Of a stretch of 54,425 nucleotides of DNA, positions 1 to 7,989 are shown one piece after another. The notes under the pieces are model-generated. The model was given only the letters and a program-made list of their open reading frames with translations, made no database searches and was not told where the DNA came from. The stretch's first letter is position 1. Each line of letters starts with the position of its first letter. The position numbers and the translations under genes were made by a program. The stretch comes from Micromonospora coerulea (GTDB taxonomy: Bacteria > Actinomycetota > Actinomycetes > Mycobacteriales > Micromonosporaceae), in contig NZ_JAEMUW010000030.1 in assembly GCF_016598485.1 (NCBI RefSeq), positions 1 to 54,425 on the forward strand, in the 5' to 3' direction.

Positions 1-330
1 AACTACACGTCCTTCCGGTTCGCGGAACGCTTGCAGGACAACGGAATCCTGCCGTCGATGGGTTCCGTCGGCGACTCGTACGACAACGCCCTGATGGAAA
101 ACTTCTGGTCGACGCTCAAAATCGAACTCGTCTACCGCACCTCATGGCGGACCCGCGACGAGGCCGAGAACGCGATCTTCGCCTACATCGACGGCTGGTA
201 CAACATCCGCCGCATACAGAAGGAACTGGGCTACCTCAGCCCCGACGAGTACGAGACCGCCTGGCACACCCGCCAGCACAACCTGGCCGAGCCAACTATC
301 AACACCCCTGCACCAGCCGGCAGCAGGTAA
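1..330 (+). CDS. IS3-family transposase OrfB, C-terminal part (cut by window edge)
   Basis: The frame is open from the first base and ends at 330. It encodes the C-terminal end of an IS3-type DDE transposase. The typical block GDSYDNALMENFWSTLK carries the last catalytic glutamate, and the usual tail follows (YNIRR, a leucine-glycine-tyrosine step and a SPDEYE motif). The start and the first two catalytic aspartates lie outside the window, so I cannot say whether the gene is intact. An OrfA-type N-terminal relic at 1144-1253 belongs to the same IS family but need not come from the same copy. Confidence 0.85.
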   Translation, partial: NYTSFRFAERLQDNGILPSMGSVGDSYDNALMENFWSTLKIELVYRTSWRTRDEAENAIFAYIDGWYNIRRIQKELGYLSPDEYETAWHTRQHNLAEPTINTPAPAGSR

Positions 331-422
331 CCACCGCTCCATCAAAGCGGGGGGAACTCAGCCACCCTGCCCGACGGGCTCCGTTGCGTTGAGTGTTGGC
401 ATGATCGAGGCAGGCTTGAGCA

Positions 423-1105
423 GTGAAGTCGTTGACCCACTCTCGGCCGTGGCTGCCTCCGAAGTCGGCGTTCGCCGGGTTCCGGTTCCCGCCGGAGGTG
501 ATCGTCGTCGCGGTCCACTGGTATCTGCGCTTCAACCTGTCCTACCGAGACGTTGAGGAGCTGCTCGTCGAGCGCGGCGTGGAGGTCGATCACGTCACCG
601 TGTTCCGGTGGGTGCAGCGGTTCACCCCGCTGCTGGCTGACGGCGCCCGATTTTGCCGCCACTCACCGGGCGACCGGTGGCACGTTGATGAGACGTACGT
701 CAAGGTAAACGGGGTGTGGCGGTACGTGTACCGGGCGGTCGACCAGTACGGGCAGGTCATCGACGTGCTGGTCTCGGCCCGCCGCGACGCCGACGCGGCC
801 CGGCGGTTCTTCCGACGCGCGCTGTCCACGCTGAGGTGACGCCCAACGAGGTGGTCACGGATGCCGCGCCGGTCTACCCCGGCGTGCTGGATGAGCTGAT
901 CCCGCAGGCATGGCACCACGTCGAGCAGCACGCGAACAACCCGATAGAAGCCGATCACAGCCAGCTCAAACAGCGGTTGAGACCGATGCGCGGGCTACGA
1001 ACCGACAAGACAGCACAGGTCATCATCGCCGGACACGCGTTCATGCAGAACCTGCGCCGCGGACACTACGAACTCGGGACTGCCCCCGGTTCGGTTGACT
1101 CCTGA
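423..1105 (+). pseudogene. IS6-family transposase, frameshifted and 3'-truncated
   Basis: Two overlapping frames (423-839 and the end of 716-1105) together give an IS6-type DDE transposase. The first frame has the FRFPPEVI and YRDVEELL blocks, a VTVFRWVQ helix and the first catalytic aspartate in WHVDETYVKV. The second continues with VTPNEVVTDAAPVYP (second aspartate) and HVEQ..NNPIEADH (glutamate region), then PMRGLRTD and GHAFMQNLRRGHYEL. The join near 834-840 needs one missing base, so the gene is frameshifted. The usual C-terminal tail after GHYELG is absent. A left end resembling the IS6 terminal GGCTCTGTTGC is seen at 377-387, but no matching right end. Confidence 0.8.
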
Positions 1106-1143
1106 CCTGTGAGGATGCGTTCCTCGCTGGAAGGATGTCTGTC

Positions 1144-1380
1144 ATGCCGAAGGCTTTCCCCCTGGAGTTCCGCCGTGACGTCGTCGCGGTCGCCCGCAAG
1201 GGCGAGGCTCCTATCGCTCAGATCGCGAAGGATTTCGGGATCTCCGAGACGAGTCAAGGGATTCCTGAACAGCCCGCAGGGGGCCTGTTCAGGACTACGA
1301 CCGGACCTGCACTTGAGAGCTGGGGAGCTTCTCGCGGAAGCACTCCGCCGCAGGTCATGGGCCGTCTCCATCCCCGTTGA
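1144..1380 (+). pseudogene. IS3-family OrfA relic (N-terminal HTH only)
   Basis: The first roughly 35 codons (1144-1253) encode a standard IS3 OrfA start: MPKAFPLEFRRDVVAVAR followed by the IAQIAKDFGISE helix-turn-helix. After 1253 the sequence no longer resembles OrfA, and the frame runs on into unrelated sequence to a stop at 1380. The rest of the element is therefore lost. It lies just downstream of the truncated IS6 gene, so several insertions have stacked here. Confidence 0.7.
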
Positions 1381-1415
1381 AGGCGCGTAGGGCACCGGTC
1401 GGGCGGGGCCCTTGG

Positions 1416-1889
1416 TCATCTCGTCCGGCTACGTCGGTAGGCCACGATCGTGAGGGCGGCTGCGGCGCCGGCGGCGGCGAGGACCGGCACGGGTTTGGCG
1501 CGTACCGCGGTGCCGACCTTCTCTGTCACGGCACGTGCGGAGGTTACCTCGGTGGACTCGGTCTTGCCGGTGGTCTGGGTACCGGCTGAGGCCGAGGCGC
1601 GTGCTTTGGTCATGGCCTGACGGGTCTTCTGCTTGGCGATGGCGACGCGCTGGGAGGCTTTCTGGCTCGCCGTGCGGAACATCTGCGTTGCCGAGGTCTT
1701 CGCCGACTGGCTGGCTGTGGTCAGGCGCTGCCTGAGTCCACCGGCCGCTGAGGTGGCCTTGCCGCCGAGGCGGGTCTTGACGTCGGTCTTGGCGGCCAGG
1801 GCGGCGACGGTGTCCCCCAGCTCCGCACGCGTGTGCTGGATGTCCTGCGGTACTTTGTCGGGACCACTGCTTGGGCTTGCCGTGCTCAT
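1416..1889 (-). CDS. DUF3618-family protein with C-terminal membrane anchor
   Basis: A 157-residue protein. The N-terminal part contains the DUF3618 pattern IQHTRAELGDTVAALAAKTDV. A long Ala/Thr/Lys/Gln-rich stretch (about residues 45-115) follows, likely helical or disordered. A hydrophobic C-terminal segment (VPVLAAAGAAAALTIVAYR) ends in basic residues, as expected for a tail anchor. The start ATG overlaps the stop of the upstream Holin-X gene (ATGA at 1889-1886) and has GGAGG upstream, so the two are translationally coupled. In actinomycetes such genes sit together in small envelope operons of unproven function. Confidence 0.85.
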   Translation of the reverse strand: MSTASPSSGPDKVPQDIQHTRAELGDTVAALAAKTDVKTRLGGKATSAAGGLRQRLTTASQSAKTSATQMFRTASQKASQRVAIAKQKTRQAMTKARASASAGTQTTGKTESTEVTSARAVTEKVGTAVRAKPVPVLAAAGAAAALTIVAYRRSRTR

Positions 1890-2317
1890 GGCCGCCTCCG
1901 ACCTGCCGCGCCGCGTATCGTCTCGATGTCTGCTTGCACGCTGTCCCTGGTCGCTGTCGGCGTGGCTGGCATGGCTTTTGTGACCTGCTTCTTTCCGCGT
2001 CGCGCCGCTACTGCGGCGGCGATGAACAGGATGACGGCCACGATGAGCGCGGCCAGCGCATCCGGCATGAACGCGCCCAGGGCCAACACCACTGCGGCGA
2101 CGAGGGCACCACCGCCGTAGAGACCGAGCGTGGCGCCGCCGCCGAGCAACCCGGCGCCCACGCCTGCGCGTTTGCCCTTCGCGGTCATCTCCGCACGCGC
2201 CATCGTCAGTTCGTCCCGGACCAGGCGGGTGATCTGTTCGGTGGCGCGTTGCACCAGCTCGGCGACTGGCGTGTCAGCAGAGGCAGCGCCAGGGCTGCCG
2301 CTGGACTTTTCTGCCAT
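1886..2317 (-). CDS. Putative Actinobacterial Holin-X family membrane protein (phage holin superfamily III-like)
   Basis: A 143-residue protein. An amphipathic N-terminal helix (PVAELVQRATEQITRLVRDELTMARAEM) is typical of the Act Holin-X/DUF1469 family. Two membrane helices follow (about residues 50-75 and 80-105), then a basic tail. I chose the ATG at 2317 because GAGGG stands 6 bases upstream; an ATG at 2329 in the same frame has a poorer ribosome site. The protein is coupled to the DUF3618 gene by a 4-nt overlap. The holin name is a family label only; a lysis role is not implied. Confidence 0.85.
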   Translation of the reverse strand: MAEKSSGSPGAASADTPVAELVQRATEQITRLVRDELTMARAEMTAKGKRAGVGAGLLGGGATLGLYGGGALVAAVVLALGAFMPDALAALIVAVILFIAAAVAARRGKKQVTKAMPATPTATRDSVQADIETIRGAAGRRRP

Positions 2318-2410
2318 GAGTGCCCTCATTCTTTCTCGCGCCGGGATGGCCAGAGACCCGACGGCGGTGACCTGTCGGCCACGTCGGACTGAATCTGTCG
2401 GACCGCCGGG

Positions 2411-2641
2411 TCAGCCTCGCTGCACCGCTGGTGTCTTCACCGAGCCCTGCGAGGGTTCGTCGAAGCGCCCGCCCGGAGACGGCAAGGCGGTGTCGCCCAG
2501 CTGGCTGGCGGCGTCACCCGCCGGGATGTCACCCGCCTGCCTGCGATGCAGTGTCAGCGCGCCCGCCGCCCCGGTCAACGCCCCCAGTCCGAAGGCAAGG
2601 ATCAACGCTTGCCGGATGTTTGAAGTGCTCTTGCGCGCCAT
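2411..2641 (-). CDS. Small single-pass membrane protein of the DUF3618/Holin-X operon
   Basis: A 76-residue protein starting at ATG 2641, behind a clear AGGGAG ribosome site. It has a short basic N terminus (MARKSTSNIRQ), one hydrophobic helix with glycines (about residues 12-30) and a polar tail. The frame stays open far upstream, but only this start has a good ribosome site and a sensible protein. It lies 93 bases before the Holin-X gene on the same strand and is probably the first gene of that operon. No function is known to me. Confidence 0.7.
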   Translation of the reverse strand: MARKSTSNIRQALILAFGLGALTGAAGALTLHRRQAGDIPAGDAASQLGDTALPSPGGRFDEPSQGSVKTPAVQRG

Positions 2642-2885
2642 GATCGCTCCCTGAACCCCACGTGCCTGGATGGCCTTGATTGTCCGGCTTGGCCACTGAA
2701 GCCGCGCACCAAATCGGCGGACTTGTATGGCAGCCACGCGGATTGGGGCCGCAGAAGTGCGGTCGGCATGGAGGTCATCCCCGGCGCTGAGCAGGCACGC
2801 GGCGGCGTGTCGTTGCTCCGGATAGGACGAGGCTCCCGGTAGGACAGCAGTCGACCAAGACGCACTGCCCAGTACGGGAGGTTCG

Positions 2886-3190
2886 TTGCTGACCTGTCCT
2901 GCCAGCATCCCGCTGTCCACGCGCAGCCTGACCCGCCCGACCGAGCTGATCCGCGCCCGGCGCCGTGCGTTGGGCGGCCGTTGGCGCAGGCTGCCCGCGC
3001 AGCAGCAGGCGCTGATGGCCCTGGCCCACCTGCGCAACGGCGACACCCTCACTCGCCTCGTGGCCGGGCTTCGAGTTGTCGGGTGGCCACGGTATGGCGG
3101 TACCTGCGCGAGGCCGTCCGCCTGCTCGCCGGCTGCGCCGACGACCTCGCCGCCGCGATGCGCCGGGCCGTCAGGTTGGCGTATCTCGGC
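2886..3190 (+). pseudogene. IS5-like DDE transposase, N-terminal relic with frameshift
   Basis: The first frame (2886 onward) encodes PLSTRSLTRPTELIRARRR, WRRLPAQQQALMALAHLRNG and DTLTRLVAG. This is the N-terminal HTH part of an actinobacterial IS5/transposase-11 type protein. The continuation is in the next frame (VATVWRYLREAVRLLAG, MRRAVRLAYL). After about 3190 the usual catalytic DGTL block is missing. One frameshift plus loss of the catalytic part make this a relic. Confidence 0.65.
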
Positions 3191-3426
3191 CGAACTTGGA
3201 CAGGGTTTGGTTGTAGAAGACGATGGCCGGACCGACGGCACACGTACGGACGGCCGGGATTCATCGTTGAACGTCGTTGTAGACCTGTGCACGTTCGGCC
3301 GTACCCGGTTGGGCATGTTGACCCGTACGCCGACAGCGGAGCTGCTTCTCCCAGCCGAGGTGTTCAGTCAGCTCCTGGTCAGCGTGTTCTCGAGGAGTGC
3401 CTTGGTCAGTTGCGTGAGCAGCCCAT

Positions 3427-3468
3427 CCGGCCTGGTCGGGGAGAGCCGTCGCTCCCTGACCAGGCCGG
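3427..3468 (-). terminator. Strong hairpin downstream of integrase relic
   Basis: Arms of 16 bases at 3427-3442 and 3453-3468 pair with a single mismatch around a 10-base loop. It lies 46 bases beyond the integrase stop on the minus strand and is a plausible factor-independent type terminator. No T-tract is visible, as is common in high-GC actinomycetes. It could equally be a bidirectional hairpin or a recombination-related structure. Confidence 0.55.
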
Positions 3469-3513
3469 ACGTGGTGGCATGGCCTCGGGTGCCTTGACTG
3501 GTCATCGCCGTCG

Positions 3514-4981
3514 TCATGCCGCCCGATACGGTCGGCGGGGAATTAGTTTCGTGGTGGCTTCCGCGGTTGTCCGCTTCAGCTCCTCCAAGACGGAGGTGTA
3601 AATGTCGGCGGTCATGGTGTAGGAGGCGTGGCCGAGGGTGTCCTGGATTTCTTTGATGCTGGCGCCAGCGGCAAGCATGAGGGTCGCGGCGATGTGTCGG
3701 AGATCGTGGAATCAGACGGGTGGGAGGCAGCTGGCGGCGACCAGGTTGTCGAATCGTTGGGTGATCGTCTCGGGGTGCCAGGGTTTGCCGTCGGGGCGGA
3801 CGAAGAACATCCCGGTGTCGGGCCAGTCCGAGCCGCTGACCAGTTTCCACCCGTTGCGGCGGGCGAGGTAGGCGCGCAGCACGGTGACCGTGTCCTCGGC
3901 GAGGGGGACGACTCGTTCTCCAGCGCGTGATTTCACCGGCTTGGTGATCGGTTTGTAGCCGACGCTGGTGCGTTGTTCGGTGATGGTGATGGTGATGGTG
4001 ATGGCGGCGGCGTCGAGGTCGACGTCGTAGTCCCGCAGCCCGCACAGCTCGCCACGGCGTAGTCCTCGGTGGGTGGCGAGCACGAGCAGGGCGTAGAGGA
4101 CGATGTCGTGAGTTTCGGCGTAGTCGAGGAACGCGCCGGCCTGGGCGGGAGTCCACACCATGACGGCACTGGGCCGTGCGCCGCTCTTGCGCCACCGGTT
4201 GACGGCGGTGTCGGTCCACAGCCGTGGCTTGGGCGAAGCGCCGGAGGGCAGGTCGACGTGCTCGGCGGGGTTGTGGTCGATGAGCCGGCGGTGCTTGCGG
4301 ATCGCGTCGTTGAGCGCCGCGCGCAGTGTCGCCAGGATCCGCTGCTGGCTGGCAGGCCCAACCGTTCGGACGCCCTTGACACTGTCGCGAGCCACCTGGT
4401 CGGTGCTGGCGCGCGCGGCGGTGATCTCGTTGTTGCGGGTGTCGATCAGCGTGAACACGGCCTGGATGTGCGTGGCGGTGAGGCTGCAGTGGAATGCCGC
4501 CGATGTTGGGGATCCAGTACATGCGGATGTGGTCCTGGTAGCTGCGCAGCGTCGCTGGCGACAGCCGCGTTCGCGAGGTGATCCAGTCGGTGAGGTAGTC
4601 CCCGACGGTGGTGGCGACGTTGGCGGGCACGCCTGCGCGGATGCGGCGGGCGACGGCGTCTCGCTCGGGCAGCGGTTCGCCGCGCTTGCACGAGTGCAGG
4701 AGGTCGGAGACCTGGCGGGTGAGGGTCTTGTCCCGGCAGGCGAGGTCGAGCAGCGCGCGGGCGTGGTCGCGTTCGGCGACGGCGGCGTCGCGGGTATCGA
4801 AGCCGGTGCGGCGTAGTTGGCGGCGCTTGCCGGTGGCGTCGGGTGGAAGTTCCAGTTGGTATCCCCAGTTGCCGTGGTGGGAGTTCCAGCCGGCGCCGCG
4901 TCGGAGTTTGGGGCACTTCGCGCCGAGGCGCTTGCCGTCGTGGACGCATCCGCATCGTTTGCCGACGGATCCGTCAGCCAT
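3514..4981 (-). pseudogene. int: Tyrosine recombinase/integrase of module 1, inactivated
   Basis: The N terminus is intact: MADGSVGKRCGC, then CPKLRRG and YQLELPPD, a Cys-rich arm-binding start shared with the integrase at 21529. A one-base loss near 4486 shifts the frame between YWIPNIGGIPL and LTATHIQAVFTLID. The catalytic domain (RGLRRGELCGLR) then continues to LPPV, where an in-frame TGA at 3714-3712 replaces an expected Arg codon. FHDLRHIAATLMLAAG and the Tyr region TADIYTSV follow, ending at 3514. A frameshift and a nonsense change indicate an inactive gene unless read through. The start at 4981 has GAAAGGA upstream and overlaps the excisionase gene. Confidence 0.85.
3979..4002 (-). repeat. 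Hexanucleotide microsatellite (GGTGAT)x4 inside integrase relic
   Basis: Four tandem copies of GGTGAT on the plus strand are read on the minus strand as alternating Ile-Thr codons. The related integrase at 21529 does not have this ITITITIT run, so it looks like a local repeat expansion in the decayed gene. Confidence 0.85.
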
Positions 4982-5363
4982 CATCGGTCCTTTCGTCGGT
5001 GCGGCCCCGCGTGTGCTGGCCGGGGCGGGCATCGGATTGGTCGGTGCTGATCGACGCGTGATTCGGGGGCAGGGTCAAGTCGACGGTCCGGTGGCGGGGC
5101 GCGGGTGGGGGGTCGGGGTCGACGCCGAGGGCGGTGAGGATGGCGGCGACGGAGACTCGGTAGCGGGACCCGACGCATAGGACCCGGGCCGGGAAGGTGT
5201 CGGTGGCGGCGAGTTGGTAGGCGCGGCTTCGGGACAGGCCGAAGATCTGGCCGGCGGTGGTGATGTCGGTGACCGCGCCGAGCGCGCGGATCCGCTCCAC
5301 CGTCCACACCTGCGATGGGCGGTCGTTGGTTGCGGCGGTCGTCGAGGGGTGGTCGGAGTTCAT
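4974..5363 (-). CDS. xis: Excisionase-like HTH protein of module 1
   Basis: A 129-residue MerR/excisionase-like DNA-binding protein. The core (ITTAGQIFGLSRSRAYQLAATDTF, then VGSRYRV) is the helix-turn-helix plus wing used by recombination directionality factors. A basic, proline-rich tail follows. The ATG at 5363 has AAGGAG 10 bases upstream. The same frame is open back to an ATG at 5594 that overlaps the stop of the upstream methyltransferase fragment (ATGA), so an extended form of about 206 residues cannot be excluded. The 3' end overlaps the integrase start by 8 bases. Its counterpart in module 2 is 21099-21407. Confidence 0.8.
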   Translation of the reverse strand: MNSDHPSTTAATNDRPSQVWTVERIRALGAVTDITTAGQIFGLSRSRAYQLAATDTFPARVLCVGSRYRVSVAAILTALGVDPDPPPAPRHRTVDLTLPPNHASISTDQSDARPGQHTRGRTDERTDDG

Positions 5364-5590
5364 GAGGGCAGTTCTCCTTGTGTGGGGTTTGCGGTGGTGG
5401 CGGCAGTGAACCGGCTGGCGCCGTAATGGCGCAGCGACCAGATGGGTGGCGAGGTTCGATTGCGTCGGCCGATGCGTCCGGCATCCAGTGAGTACCTCGG
5501 GGGCGTCTGCGAGGTGCAAGGCGAGCCGGCCGACCTGCCGGTATCGGTATGCCTCCAACCCTGCAGCGGAAGGCTGCCCGGGCCGGCCGG

Positions 5591-6385
5591 TCATCGCGGC
5601 TGCCAGCGGTGAGGGCACAGGAGCAGCCGCAGTGCGGCGGCGGCTTGCTGCGTTACGACGCCGTTGCCGAGGACCCGCAGCGCGAGGGTGCGCGGCAGGC
5701 CCAGCGCGGGTTCTGTGACGTGGCCGTCCGGGAGTCCCATCAGCCATTCCACGAACGGCGGGGCGAGGACAGGCTTGCCGTGCCGGCCGGTCTGCGTCGG
5801 CTCCGGCGCGGACCGGCCGAGCAGCAGCTCCCACCGGTCCACAGCGGCGGCGTAGACGCCCCACCTGTCCTCGTCGAGCCCTCCCAGCCGGTCGGACAGA
5901 CCGGCGATGGTGGTGCGCAGGTCGACGCCACCGTCGCCGTGCAGGCCGGGCCCACGCCCGTCGGAGGCGCGTGGCGTGGGCAGGGACCGGGCGGGGACCC
6001 GGACTGCCGCGGAGGGCAGGGTGAGGTCGCCGTGGGAACCTCGCTGTCCAGGGCAGCCGTTCTCCCCGTCGGTGGCCCGCGGGGTGGGAAGGAGCACCTG
6101 CGACAGCGGCGGGCGGAAGCCCTTACCGGCCCGCCGGCCCGGGGTGCCGGTGTCGCTGGCTCGCGGGGTGGGCAGAAGCCGAGCCGCGTCGGTCAGCGTC
6201 CGGCCGGCGTGCGGGATGGGCGTGATGCGGCCGGCGGTGGCGTTGGCCGACGACCGGCTGTCCGCGACCGTGGGTGTGGGCAGCAGCCCGTGCGTCGAGC
6301 CGGTGGGTTCGAGCAGGTCGGGCAGGCCGTACTGGTGGCCGGGGCCTTTGCCGTCACGGGCACACGGTGTCGGCAACGTCCGCAC
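5591..6385 (-). CDS. C5-cytosine methyltransferase, C-terminal half (TRD, motifs IX-X), separate frame
   Basis: This frame carries five copies of an LPTPxAxD-like motif (LPTPCARD, LPTPTVAD, LPTPRASD, LPTPRATD, LPTPRASD) that form the presumed target-recognition region. It continues with APPFVEWLMGLPDG and motif X (VLGNGVVTQQAAAAL). It is read in the +1 frame relative to the catalytic half at 6354-6914 and overlaps it by 32 bases if a GTG at 6385 is the start. No strong ribosome site precedes that GTG. In phage and actinomycete relatives known to me both halves are one chain. The homologue in module 2 is split at exactly the same point. Confidence 0.65.
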   Translation of the reverse strand: MRTLPTPCARDGKGPGHQYGLPDLLEPTGSTHGLLPTPTVADSRSSANATAGRITPIPHAGRTLTDAARLLPTPRASDTGTPGRRAGKGFRPPLSQVLLPTPRATDGENGCPGQRGSHGDLTLPSAAVRVPARSLPTPRASDGRGPGLHGDGGVDLRTTIAGLSDRLGGLDEDRWGVYAAAVDRWELLLGRSAPEPTQTGRHGKPVLAPPFVEWLMGLPDGHVTEPALGLPRTLALRVLGNGVVTQQAAAALRLLLCPHRWQPR

Positions 6386-6914
6386 GCCGCTGAAGGTGCT
6401 CGGCGGGAGCGGCCAGCAGAAACAACCGGTCACGACGGTGGGCGGCGCCGACGTCGGATGCGCGTAGGCACAGCCAGCTCGTGTCGTACCCGATCGCGGC
6501 CAGGTCGGCTTCGACGACGTCGAGTCCGCGTCGGAGGAGGGCGGCAACGTTCTCCACGAAGACGAGCGGCGGTCGAAGTACGCGAAGGGCGTCTGCGACA
6601 CACGTCCAGACGCTGGAATGCTCGCCGCCGATGCCGGCGCGCTTGCCCGCGTTGGAAATGTCCTGGCACGGAAACCCGGCGGTGAGGATGTCGACGGGCT
6701 CGATGCCGGTCCAGTCGACGGTGCGGATGTCACCGAGGTTGGGCACGTCGGGCCAGTGGTGGGCCAGGACGGTGCGGGCGTGCCGGTCGGTCTCGGCGTA
6801 CCAGGTGAGCTGGCCGCCGAGCACCAGCTCGACGGCCATGTCGAGTCCGCCATATCCGGTGCACAACGATCCGATGCGCGGTCCGGGCCCCGGCCCGGCA
6901 CGGTGGTCACTCAC
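6354..6914 (-). CDS. C5-cytosine methyltransferase, catalytic half (motifs I-VIII)
   Basis: A 186-residue fragment with AdoMet motif I (GSLCTGYGGLDMAVELVL), the catalytic PCQ loop (TAGFPCQDISNAGKRAG, motif IV), motif VI (LVFVENVAALL) and motif VIII (HRRDRLFLLA). It stops at a TGA just where the target-recognition domain should begin; the remainder is in the next frame at 5591-6385. The GTG start at 6914 overlaps the stop of a 27-codon ORF (GTGA) and has GGGAGG upstream. The product, alone or with the other half, would methylate cytosine C5 in DNA. Confidence 0.8.
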   Translation of the reverse strand: MSDHRAGPGPGPRIGSLCTGYGGLDMAVELVLGGQLTWYAETDRHARTVLAHHWPDVPNLGDIRTVDWTGIEPVDILTAGFPCQDISNAGKRAGIGGEHSSVWTCVADALRVLRPPLVFVENVAALLRRGLDVVEADLAAIGYDTSWLCLRASDVGAAHRRDRLFLLAAPAEHLQRRADVADTVCP

Positions 6915-6994
6915 TCCACCTCCCGCAGCGGCATCACGTCCGGCAGGTCCGCGTCGGCGGCGAGGCTCAGGCACGGTGTGGCGGGTTCGCTCAT
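6911..6994 (-). CDS. Possible 27-residue microprotein between methyltransferase genes
   Basis: The ATG at 6994 overlaps the stop of the amino-methyltransferase gene (ATGA), and the stop at 6911 overlaps the GTG start of the C5-methyltransferase (GTGA). The peptide is MSEPATPCLSLAADADL followed by ten more residues. The double 4-nt overlap suggests it is translated, if only to couple its neighbours. Module 2 has no equivalent at this spot but has a different 32-codon ORF farther along. It may be only a coupling device. Confidence 0.4.
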   Translation of the reverse strand: MSEPATPCLSLAADADLPDVMPLREVE

Positions 6995-7989
6995 GCGCGG
7001 CCCTCCCGTTGCTCACTGGGGGGCTGGGTCTTGGCGAACACGAGGACGTCTTCGTGTGCGATGAGGTGCATCGGGGTGCCGGCGGTGCGGGCCCGGCGGA
7101 CCTGCTGGAGCTGGAAGAAGCTGGGCCGGGCGACGAGGTGCCCGTCGCGGACGGCCGCCAGGAGTGCGACGCACCGGTCGACCGGGGTCAGGCCTGCGCG
7201 GATCCCCGCACCGATGACAGCGGACGGCAGGTCGACCAGCTGGCCGTGCTTGCGCCACGGCCGGGCGGTGACCACGACGACGCCGCCGGGGCGGAGCAGG
7301 GTGTGGCAGCCGGCCAGGATCTGCGCGAACCCGTCGGCGAGTCCGGTGAGGTCGCGGTAGGCGAGGTTGCCGCGGTCGCTGCCGTCGTTGTAGGCGTTGT
7401 CGAACTTCGCCACCCCGTCGGTGCCGGGGCGGACCAGTCCGTGGACGGTCGGCCCGTACGGCGGAGATGTCACCACCAGGGCGACCTTGCCGGCGAGGGC
7501 GGCGGGAACGAGGGACAGGATGCGGGTTGCGTCGCCGCGGATCACCGCCGCCCTGCCGGTCGCCCCTTGGACGTGGGCGTGGGTGGTGTTGGCGTCGGCG
7601 ATGTCGGACCAGCGGGACTCGTATTCGACGCCGATGGCGTCGCGGCCGGCGTGGATGGCCTCGACGAGGGTGGTGCCGATGCCGCACATCGGGTCGAGGA
7701 CCAGGTCCCCTGGGTTGGTGTAGGCGGCGACGGCGTGGGCGGCGATCGCCGGCAGCATCCGGGCGGGGTGCTTCACAGACTCGGGAACGTAGCGGCCTCG
7801 ACGCTGCACCGGCCCGGTGCTCTGGGCGGTCGCCCACACCGACAGGCCATCTGGCCCGGTCGGGGCCGGGTGGCGTCCGTCGTACTCCCGGTGGCGATCC
7901 TCGTGGGCGCGGTGCATGCCGCCGGCGCCCTCCGGCCGGACCGGCTCATCCGGTCCGTGGGTGGTGGGGTGCTCAGCCACGTCGGTCAC
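6991..7989 (-). CDS. DNA amino-methyltransferase (N4-cytosine/N6-adenine type), module 1
   Basis: A 332-residue class I methyltransferase. Motif I is LDPMCGIGTTLVEA, followed by GVEYESRWSDIADAN. The catalytic motif IV is TSPPYG; SPPY is most often found in N4-cytosine enzymes. LLRPGGVVVVTARPWRK follows and a conserved FFQLQQVRRART tail. I chose GTG 7989 because it overlaps the upstream gene and matches the start of the module 2 homologue; the frame is open to 8058. By eye it is about 85-90% identical to 18674-19699 over the core. It probably protects or marks the host element. Confidence 0.88.
   Translation of the reverse strand: MTDVAEHPTTHGPDEPVRPEGAGGMHRAHEDRHREYDGRHPAPTGPDGLSVWATAQSTGPVQRRGRYVPESVKHPARMLPAIAAHAVAAYTNPGDLVLDPMCGIGTTLVEAIHAGRDAIGVEYESRWSDIADANTTHAHVQGATGRAAVIRGDATRILSLVPAALAGKVALVVTSPPYGPTVHGLVRPGTDGVAKFDNAYNDGSDRGNLAYRDLTGLADGFAQILAGCHTLLRPGGVVVVTARPWRKHGQLVDLPSAVIGAGIRAGLTPVDRCVALLAAVRDGHLVARPSFFQLQQVRRARTAGTPMHLIAHEDVLVFAKTQPPSEQREGRA

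Noticed and set aside
2411..3316. A 301-codon minus frame extending upstream of the small membrane protein
   Set aside because: Only the last 76 codons have a ribosome site and sensible composition; the rest overlaps the transposase relic and is Arg/Pro/Ser-rich.
3933..4382. His-rich or Ser/Thr-rich protein from the integrase region
   Set aside because: The His and Ser/Thr runs are the GGTGAT microsatellite and neighbouring integrase codons read in wrong frames.
5549..6685. Long plus-strand ORF antisense to the module 1 C5-methylase
   Set aside because: Gly/Arg-rich shadow frame; the minus strand has all methyltransferase motifs.
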